From contig JBCAML010000014.1 in the NCBI GenBank assembly GCA_038503075.1, positions 930,001 to 994,000 on the forward strand: a stretch of 64,000 bases of DNA, read 5' to 3'. This stretch comes from Gyromitra esculenta. Its lineage: Eukaryota > Ascomycota > Pezizomycetes > Pezizales > Discinaceae. The notes below the pieces were generated by a model that ran no database searches, was not told the origin of the DNA, and worked only from the letters and a program-made list of their open reading frames with translations. The translations under genes were made by a program, and so were the position numbers. Positions 56,026 to 64,000 of this stretch are shown piece after piece. Numbering within the stretch: position 1 is the stretch's first letter; every line of letters starts with the position of its first letter.

Positions 56026-57901
56026 CTAAGTAATAACGTAATTATCAGCGACGACCTTAATATCCTTAGAAAAGTCCACACTCTCTCCCATTTCAGTCAA
56101 CGTGACGCCGAGTACCTGCGACATGTTAGCAAGTTGCAAAAAAACAAAAAAAGGACGCCAGGTGAAATCTTGGCGGCATTTGATTACTCACGTCAACCGG
56201 AATGATGGGCTTCTCTTTTCTAAACCTAACAGTCATCGGGAAAAACTCGCTATCATCCTCTGCCTCTGCCTCAAATTCGAAACTTCCCGCAGCGTTATCC
56301 TCGCTAATGGATGGGATAGTCCAGTCCAGGCTATCGCCCGAAACTTCGTACACTTCATCCATACTAGAAATGGTCGGCTCATCGCGGCGGAATGGGATGC
56401 TAACGACTACGTCCCGAAGGGTGTCATCTGCGGTGAGCTCATACTCAACTGTGACGGTATATTTCCCGTGACTAGGGCCCTGGTTAACCCAGATGGTAAA
56501 CGCCAGCGGTGCGTCCCCGGTTGTCGTACGCCAACGTAATACACTAATCTGTTGGTTCACCGGGAAACCTTGGTTCGAGTCCTTGAGTTGAATACTGGAT
56601 TGCGATGCGAACAAGGCTTTGTCGACCTTCGGTGGCGTGCGGAACTGGACGTCCGCGTGTTCGGCAGTAACACTGAGTTTGACCTTGGCGAGCGATGAAT
56701 CCGATATACGGAGTTGTAGGTCACCCTTGACTTCGAAGCTCTTGGAACCACCTTCGCGGTTGAGAGAAGCGGATATCTGTTCAGAAATGATGACTTGGAC
56801 AGCCTTTCGGTCGCTGGAGAAACTGGCTCTTGTTGGAGAAGCAACTTCATGTGCGGGGGTAGAAGAGACAAGAGGTACGCGTTCCTCGGCATCCGCACCA
56901 AGCTCCCCACGAACCCGCTCGAACATATCTGTCGTTTTTGACTTACGGCCGAGCTGCATGCCCTTACCCTTAGGTGTGGATGAAAAGGTCTTTTTCTTCT
57001 CAGCTTCATAAGAGTCGTAGGAATCGGATGTAGGCTTCGAAGGGGGGTTGTAAGTCGGGAATTGTGGGGCGCGCGGGGTCGAGCGGCCGGAGGAGCCCAT
57101 TCCGCCAGAACCCATGCCCGTAGAGTTGCGAGACATTTCCTTGCGCTGAAGATCGAGCTGCTTGGCCTTGCGTTTCCGTTCCTCCGTAGCCTCGAATTCT
57201 TTGTTCTACGCGCATCTTCTATCAGCTTGCCGCAACTCCCCCATCTCCCGGAAGACATATTCCAACAATGGTAACGCACCCTCGCGATGATCTCCTGGAT
57301 TCTTTCTTCGTGGCTCTCCATCTCTAAGAACGTTTTAATCTGCTGCAGGCCCAAGTTCTCCCTATAACCTAACGAGACAACCTCATCGAATGCGCTCAAA
57401 AGCTCAAACGAGTTCTTTAGGATCTCCCGTTCATCGAGCGACTTGCAAATCGAGGACACGACTTGCGCGAACAGGTGCAGCGAATCAATGTCCTGCAGAA
57501 TGTTGGACTGCTTGTTGGTAATAAGGACCAGGTAGAGCTCATCCTGCATGCTGCGTCAGTTGGGAACGTTGAGTGCAGGAAGATAGCGAATCATACGAGA
57601 AGCTGGTAAACGTAACGGACGTTCTCCGTTTCAATAGTTGTATGCTGGGTACCGGTATCGGTGAGTTTCGGAAACGATGCGAGGAGACCTTCAATACGGG
57701 AGCGGGGCATCCTGTTGTGCGAAATCAGCTATCTAGCCCCCCTAGCCCCCAAAACTCCCGGGAGTTGCTTACTCTCGAAATTGCCGCGAGAGCACGGCCT
57801 TGCCCCCTCGGGTGCAAATTGAAGCTGCAAGCACAACCTGTAAATCACAGTGCTGAGTTAGTGTTCCGCCCACTGGAGACAACGAGGATGAGCAGTACCA
57901 T
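56026..57901 (-). CDS. RET2: Coatomer subunit delta (delta-COP)
   Basis: Six exons (complement) 57899-57901, 57773-57837, 57597-57711, 57280-57543, 56192-57205 and 56026-56115 give 516 residues. The first coding exon is only the ATG; the next begins GTT and restores the conserved N-terminus [14 protein letters not shown]. The longin-like domain continues [39 protein letters not shown] charged linker carries [16 protein letters not shown]. The mu-homology domain spans [46 protein letters not shown] and [19 protein letters not shown] and ends [18 protein letters not shown]. Delta-COP is part of the COPI F-subcomplex and binds W-based signals and Dsl1. The single-codon exon is firmly indicated by the conserved N-terminus. 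Confidence 0.95.
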
Positions 57902-58490
57902 CGGAAGGGATCTGGGCGACTGCGATGAGTGGAGTTACGGAATACAGGTACTGGAGTTCTGAGGAGATTGGAGCTCGAGAAACAATGGTGATGCTTTGGA
58001 GGGGATCCAAAGTTAAAGGGTCGTCGTTCCGTGGCCTCTCTCCGCTGCAAGGGTCGTTACATGCTTAGTCACCTGCTCTGGGTTTAAAGCTTCGCCTGGT
58101 GTTTCGTTTCTCACCATCCAACTTCAGATATCACTCGATCTTTGTTTCCCTTGACCCTACCACCAAATATGGAGCCAGATTAACTCCCCAAAATGTTCGG
58201 TATTCTGTATTTACTTTCTAAACTATATGGCGCCCAAATATACCCAAAGTTATCCCCCCATGGCCTGTGTCAAGTAGAGAAACCACGAAAACCGCCCGTA
58301 GAAACTGATAGAGAAAGAAAGAAAGAAAAAAGGGAACCCATATGCTCAATATTTCCCCTCGCGCCTGATATATCCACAGAATCGAAAGCAGAAAAGAAAT
58401 AAACCCCTATAAACGACGGTAATAAAAAGATATAAGTGCCAAAAAAAAGTCAATCCCATGGTAGTTCGGACTAGAAGTTCGGAAGGAAAA
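57902..58490. other. Promoter of RET2 and 3' region of the aspartic protease gene
   Basis: 589 bp. The RET2 side is the leader and promoter. The left-facing protease gene ends at 58491, so the A-rich stretch near 58310-58450 is its 3' UTR. No gene is seen. Confidence 0.5.
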
Positions 58491-60429
58491 TCACAAAAGA
58501 ATAATAGTTACTATAGTCAATATACAAGATGATGCTAGTAACTTCGTCAAAGACTGCGATAGTGACAGAGGTGATGATGCTGTCCCAGCGCTTGCTCCGA
58601 ATGGCGACGCGTTGCCAATTGGAGATGCATCAGACTCCGAAGTTGGCTTTGACGTCGACGCTGTTGAGCTCTTAGTAGTATCTGGTGATGGAGCAGTTTG
58701 GAGGCTTGAAGTAGTGGCTTTTGTAGAAGTAGCCGTGGAGTGCGTAGTACTGGTTGAAGACACGGCACGTTTCTTCCGGGGGGCGAAGCCAATGCGGTTG
58801 TTCGCAAGGTCAAATACCGAATAAACATTTTTGAGAAAAACGTCTCCAAGAATCCAAGTAGTCTTTCCGAGAATTTGGCGAGATATGATTAACGATAGAC
58901 ACATGTTGTCAAGACTGATAGGTGTCCCAACATAATCAATGGGTGCAACTTTATACGTAACCCCGTTGAAAGTAAACTCGACGCTGACCTTCGTGTCACA
59001 GGGTATCGCAAATGTTTCCCCGCTCACTTCAGCACCAGGGATCATAGAGTGAAGTGCCAGAGCATCCGCAGGTGGAAGTAGGAGCTAAGCAAAACATTCC
59101 AATAAGCCAAACCCCTAACAAAACACAGAGAAGGGTAATACCCACCAAAGAGGTCCCGGAGTCGATAATGGCAGTTCTACCACTAAATGACATTGCCTTT
59201 CCGTCAACGCCAGCATCGTCCACGTCTAACTCCCATAATCCATCTGCCGAAACAGACGGTGAAAAGGTCAAATCTCCATCAAACAGCCCGGAATCAATGC
59301 CCCCAAAGTTGATAACCCCATCGTTCACCGCATCCGTATGCCTACTCAACGCAATCCCAAAAAGCTTTGCTTTAATCAACCCATTCTCCACCAAGTTGTC
59401 CATGATAGTTCGAACCTTTTCCTGACTCCCATTGCTGAACCCAAGACCCATGATCCCATCAATCGGAAAGCTAACAAAATCGTCCGAAACTTCCGTCGCG
59501 ACACCAAAGGAAACCGTCAATTCAAATCCAGCAAACTTAATCGAGTCCGAAACCACGAAGCCCTTAACGTCTCCACTGCCGTATTTAATGTCGAAACTAG
59601 TCTGAGAAACTTTCAAGGTAGTCGAGTCACTGGATCCAAAGGTGGAGTGTATTTTGCATGCTTTCGATGTACATTTACTAGAAGGAATCCATGTGTCGGA
59701 GCTTCCAGTATCGATAACGAGGACAAACGTTTTATTTTGAGATCCAAATTGAACCTCGGAAAAATACGCTGTTGTCATTCCCTCGTTAATCCTACGTTTT
59801 CCTATTGCGAACTACGAAAAAAACGAAAAAAACTCACACACGTCTGTCCCATCTTGACCAATGCCCATAGAATCTGGTGTTTTAGGTGTCTCCGCTGGAA
59901 TTATACCACCAGTCGCTGTAGCTTGACCATTTTCTGTAATAATGATGCCTGAGCTTTGTCGCTTCCACAGTAGTCCTCGTCGCTCCAGAGATTGTTCCAC
60001 CTGTCGAAGAGCTAGTTCTCCGTCTACATTCGGCCCGGCAATCCCTCTGCGTCTAAATTTCTCCGTTGCCTTATTCGCTGCTCGTATGCCTATGATCTCA
60101 GGATGTGTGCCATCGCCCTATCACATTCAAGCGATCAATCAGTCGATCATCGAATCGGGTGCAATGCACGTAGGCACTCTAGGAAAGAAGGAAAGAAGCC
60201 GTTCAGACTTATTCGAAAAAGACTCAGAAATAAAGAAATAAAGAATAGCACTTACAGTAGACGGTTGTCGCTTCAGTTTCAAGCTATGCACCTCGGGAAT
60301 GTTCCTCCCCACATCACTACTAAGTACTGGTTTCCATTCTGATTCTTTGGGGGATGCTTCTGGTGTGACAGGATTAAAAGCAGATACTACCGCTGCCGCC
60401 GATAGAAGGATGACTGGTGATAGCCGCAT
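58491..60429 (-). CDS. Secreted aspartic protease, yapsin/candidapepsin-like, with predicted GPI anchor
   Basis: Exons (complement) 60256-60429, 59840-60117, 59146-59791 and 58491-59084 give 563 residues. A signal peptide (MRLSPVILLSAAAVVSAF) is followed by a propeptide with dibasic sites (RRRG, K-R-Q-S). The A1 pepsin fold has both active-site motifs, VLVIDTGSSDTW and AIIDSGTS, plus FDIKYGSGDVKGFVVSD with the flap region and DGIMGLG. After TWILGDVFLKNVYSVFDLANNRIGFAP comes a 100-residue Ser/Thr-rich stalk and a hydrophobic end LLASSCILTIVTIILL, the layout of a GPI-anchored surface protease. Intron 3 uses GTGGGT so that D-S-G-T-S-L-L-L-L-P joins in frame. Intron 2 (GTGTGA donor) is the least certain junction. 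Confidence 0.92.
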
Positions 60430-61676
60430 CGGAGGGGAAGTGACAGCGGGAGGGCGAATATCGATTTATTAAAGCAAGTCCAGCTGCTTGTAATAAAGTC
60501 GTAGAGATAGACTATGTTTTTTTTGCGGAAGCAGGAAACAAACAAGCAAGACAGCGAAGACAAAACAGGCACTAAAGAAATAAAGAAATAAAGAAGCTGT
60601 TTTAGAATTGGAACAGAAAAATTAACACTGTACCAAATTCTAGTAGGTATGTGGGCTTCCCCCTGGGAGACAAGGTGCAACGTTCGTTGGCTGAACAAAG
60701 AGAATGGATATAAACACCCAAACTACTCACCAGTACCCGGTTAACGAAACGAATTGCTAAACAGGCGGACACGAGATAGAATTCGCAAAATATAGCCGCG
60801 TCTCACAAAGTGTCTCGATACCAGAGACTTAAGAGAATGAGGGGGCGAAAAGTTCACGAGGGAAAGAGCGATATGTATGTATTGCAAATGAAGGACATGG
60901 GGAGGGATCGCATGCAGAAACAATCAATCAACGGGATCTGGGTATGGACCGATCAGGGAAAGGGGGACAAGGGTGAGGGGAGGGGAGGGGATGCATCGTC
61001 TCCACTATGGCCCAACTGGTTCAAACATCCGCTCGCCTGGGGGAGGCACAATGTATTACTCGAGATAGGCTAGGTCCCATTGTAATTCCCTATTCCCCAG
61101 ACCAGAACGGAAGGAAGAAGGAAGACGGGAGTTTTCGCAAGGATCTGCCAAACATGATACTGTACCGCTGGGCGACGCGAAACAGGGAGCGACCACATGG
61201 GTGTCAGCCGTGAGCGACATGCTGCGAGAAAGAGGGCCATCGCGGATCGAAGCCCCCAGGCTGCCGGTTGGTCTGAGGGAGAAAAAGTCTAGTGTAACGG
61301 CAACTAGGGCTCTGTTCCACGCCGCATAGGAGGTGCAGACTGGCCTGGCAGATCTCCCCCGTTAGATGTGATGTCCGTCAAAAACAGAGTGCGTCACTCA
61401 CTTCACCACCACCAGTTGAGGCTCTCAATATCTAATGGCTATCGTGAGCCTCATCGAGAGCCATACATTTTTTCGGGTTTCCGCATGGCATGGGAAAGAA
61501 GAGAAGCCAGGTAGGTGAATTCCACCTCCCCGAGGGTATCACAAGATTCGCCTTCCATAACGGCTCTAGTCCCTCTTATAGGTTACCTAAGTAGCTTTAA
61601 AACCGTGTCGCGTCCACCATCCAGGGGCTCCCACAACCAAAACTTAAAATCCCATCAGGGAAATTAACGAGCGCTT

Positions 61677-61815
61677 CTACTTGTGCTCTAGCATAAGTAC
61701 CTGAAAACAAGGGTAAGGCTTTGGCCAACCAAATTTTGACTCGCTGCTGCGGGACGAACTAAAAAACTTTGCCACCAAAAGGCATTTTCAGGTACTTATG
61801 CTAGAGCATGAGTAG
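61677..61815. mobile_element. 139-bp hairpin element (31-bp TIRs), family C
   Basis: Arms 61677-61707 and 61785-61815 are inverted repeats with 2 mismatches, both transitions. The inner 24 bp are perfect, including CTCTAGCATAAGTACCTGAA. The 77-bp interior is non-coding and has weaker partial complementarity (GGCTTTGGC and GCCAAAAGGC regions). TA dinucleotides sit at matching places near both outer ends, but a clear target duplication is not visible. No second copy was found here. Confidence 0.6.
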
Positions 61816-62917
61816 TTACTTGCGTAGAAACGCCAAGACGTCAGGGACCCGAGACACGCCGGACGAAATTGGGCCACGGAGGAGAACCTCAAACCCTATA
61901 TCAGCACATCAAACTGCATGCAGATATAGATATCTGGTCGCAGTACTTATATAAGCTTAGCACAGATGCAGTAAGGTTCTGACTCTTCCCAACCCCATTT
62001 TTTGGTCATCTGTGCCGCAAGGCGTTGTGATTTCTAAGATGCTTCGATCATCAACTAGCCTCACTATCAAATCCATTTCAATGCTCAAAATAACTAATCA
62101 CAGATAATTCAGCCGAGGTGCTACATTGAATTGTTAGCATGAGTTCTCGAAATTAATCTGGTGCTGCGGCTCTCTATTATAAAGGCGCCCATTGGTTTTT
62201 CGAATCGCTGCATACAATCATAAAATGATGTAACATCCGAAGAACAGGGCCGAACTCCGGGACCTTGGACAAGCTTTCGGGATATTAAAAGCCTTGCCAT
62301 TAGTAGTAATGATAGTAGTCTGTGATTCATGGGTGAGATGGGGGCTTCTTCCTATTTGCTACAGCTCATGTAACTACTGGGTTAGGAATTCATTGGCAGC
62401 TTGGGGAACATAATGCAATTTAGGGGATTCAAGACTCGACCTTGCTAACCCCCTCGATACTTTGCTCGCCGAGGAACCGATTGAGATTAGGGTGCACACT
62501 GAGATCCAGATGTTTTTTGTTGGGTGTGATTCGGTTACAGCTGCAGCAGATAGCGGGATTCGGGATCAACTTTCGGCCCGAAATCTTAATACCAAATCGT
62601 ACAGGTATTCGTGCCAGCCTATTACCAGCGAATTTTTTTGCCACAATACCAGGAATAATTCATCGTCATGGTGGGCAATTAGCCGATCAAAAGCGATGAC
62701 AGGGGCATCTGTCGCGTGGCTTGTCGCTGAGGACGATGTTACTCAAAAAAGCTTTTTCCGTTGTAAGCACCTATGTACAACGGAAATCTAGGAATGGGAT
62801 ACCTACCCTAAAGTGTCCGCAAATTACTATAGGAAATACTTGCGGCTTCAACTCCTACTCATCTCTCTTAGAAACTTCGCAGTGATATCAACTGTAAGTC
62901 GCTGACATTGACGATCC

Positions 62918-62935
62918 GTCATCCGCTATCACTCG
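62918..62935 (-). repeat. 18-bp bipartite word, copy 15
   Basis: On the minus strand CGAGTGATAGCGGATGAC. A further GTCACTGA follows on the other side (about 62940-62950), a partial inverted half-site. Confidence 0.7.
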
Positions 62936-63062
62936 GCTGTCTCAGTGACACGTACTCCGCCTGCCATAACCCGAAAACAAGATATTTCTATCAAGAGGCA
63001 ACCGTAAATTAATTTTCGCCGCTCAATATAAATCCCCAGAAAAGGTGAAAAATTAAATTTGA

Positions 63063-63089
63063 TGGTGGTGGTGGTGGTGGTGGTGGTGG
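63063..63089. repeat. (TGG)9 trinucleotide microsatellite
   Basis: Nine uninterrupted TGG units in non-coding DNA. Confidence 0.9.
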
Positions 63090-64000
63090 AAATGGCGTGT
63101 TCGGCAGCTGACTTCCAAGTACCAGGCCAGACGGGAGAGGAACGATATTCACACCTGACTGGTTCACAAAAAATCTACAACCGCTCACCTTAGTAATACA
63201 TGTATCTTTGAGTCTTAATAATTACCTGGAATTATGACCTAGGGTGTGTATGGAAGACTGTCAGCATGGACTGCACGGTATCGGCAGCCAACCGACTACA
63301 CAAGGTGCACGCATTTGGTCGTCTGCCAAAAGGTGGCTGGTGCCAGCTCAGACACCGATTGAGCGATGCATTACTTAGATCCTGGAGCTCCCCAGATCAT
63401 CGAGCCCTATTAAACGTTCCGAGTTCCAACTACCGGGTCAACACGATGCATATCTTACGTGGACGAGTCTAGGGGTATTTCGTCATTGTTGGTACTGCAT
63501 GTATGCTACTTGAGATCGAAGTATGCTCCTTCTAGAGCCTCGGAAGATTTTCACTGCACGTCATTGTAGCCTTTGTGTCAGTTCTTACGTCTCAGTACCA
63601 ACCGATATGCATTTTCCTAAAGCAAATCTTCTAGACATCTCGCCGAGATGCTTGGACCTACGTGGCTCACGTTTGGACTATTGGCATTGGATAAAGTATA
63701 CTCGGCAATGTGTATGGATGCAAATCCCTTTTGGCCACCGTATCATTCGGCCACTCTTTTTGACCTACGACTACCAAGTTGCTGGAAGTTTGAATGCTTA
63801 TTTGCTAGTAGATTAGCTCGCCGGGGCCTACTCACACTCCCGGCGAAGGGCGTCATGTGGTATGTACTTCCTTCCGTGATATTTTTTTCTCTTAAAATTA
63901 CTTACTCTGCAGATCATTCGCACCGCTATAGATACTGAAAATGCTGTTATTGCACTTTGTTGGCCCAACCGGGAGAATATTACGCTGAGATGCGCTGTGG

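Larger units (their letters stand above)
1031..63204. repeat. Dispersed palindromic octamer TACATGTA, about 22 copies
   Basis: Starts at 1031, 6363, 6435, 16954, 21065, 23454, 23642, 23739, 23910, 28493, 38747, 39716, 40030, 40450, 41282, 41688, 43531, 45511, 46901, 46969 and 63197, with near-copies such as 21084 (TACATGTG) and 39731. All but 41688, which is in the truncated CHORD-like copy, fall outside coding exons. About one copy is expected by chance in 64 kb at this composition. A palindromic dimer-binding site is the natural reading; the function is unknown to me. Confidence 0.65.
60430..64000. other. 3.6-kb gene-poor end of the window
   Basis: The left 400 bp include the protease promoter, which has a pyrimidine-rich minus-strand tract. 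A hairpin element occupies 61677-61815, a bipartite word 62918, a (TGG)9 run 63063 and TACATGTA 63197. ORFs at 62462-62791 and 63523-63816 have no recognisable motif and I do not call them genes. The right edge may be part of a gene or element continuing outside. Confidence 0.5.

Overview
The window is nuclear DNA of a filamentous ascomycete (Pezizomycotina). Genes are split by short introns, mostly 50-100 nt, with GTRNGT-like donors and YAG acceptors, and several have internal CTAAY-like branch sites. Products are typical of that group: siroheme synthase of the Met8-Met1 fusion type, Pot1, a GPI-anchored aspartic protease, and an AIM34-like SAP protein. The moderate base composition, roughly 1 kb intergenic gaps and small inverted-repeat elements would fit an early-diverging class such as Pezizomycetes, but the sequence alone does not settle the class. 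I recognised no tRNA, rRNA or CRISPR array.

Layout. 0-16.5 kb: the end of an alpha/beta-hydrolase gene, a repeat-rich gap, a DEAH-box RNA helicase, the siroheme synthase, CDP-diacylglycerol synthase and Ric1. 17-24 kb: ribosomal protein uS8, the U3 snoRNP protein Rrp9 and the RNA polymerase III subunit Rpc4/C53. 24.8-36.1 kb: mitochondrial ribosomal protein mL46, Pot1, the GPI mannosyltransferase Gpi18/PIG-V, Ebp2 and an Avt-type amino-acid transporter. 36.1-48.3 kb: a gene-poor accessory stretch holding three dispersed copies of a CHORD-like Cys/His-rich gene (one intact, one with an internal stop, one truncated), an AIM34-like gene and a small orphan. 48.7-60.4 kb: RNA polymerase III subunit C37/Rpc5, Noc4, Has1, a small tail-anchored orphan, delta-COP and the aspartic protease. 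60.4-64 kb: no gene recognised.

Functional theme. Eight genes serve ribosome production: DEAH helicase, uS8, Rrp9, Rpc4, Ebp2, Rpc5, Noc4 and Has1. Rpc4 and Rpc5 are obligate partners of one Pol III subcomplex. NOC4 and HAS1 are head to head across 119 bp that carry a telomere-like TAACCCTAACCCT motif. Membrane-trafficking and lipid/GPI genes (CDS1, RIC1, GPI18, RET2) form a second group.

Most unusual signal. An 18-bp bipartite word, CGAGTGAYNNNNNRTGAY, occurs 15 times on both strands, always outside the coding exons I model. It contains two RTGAY half-sites exactly 10 bp apart. I calculate about 0.02 occurrences expected by chance. A second word, the palindrome TACATGTA, occurs about 22 times against about 1 expected. 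Neither is explained by any feature I know. The window also holds a MITE family with transition-rich, RIP-like decay (two copies) and two other hairpin elements.
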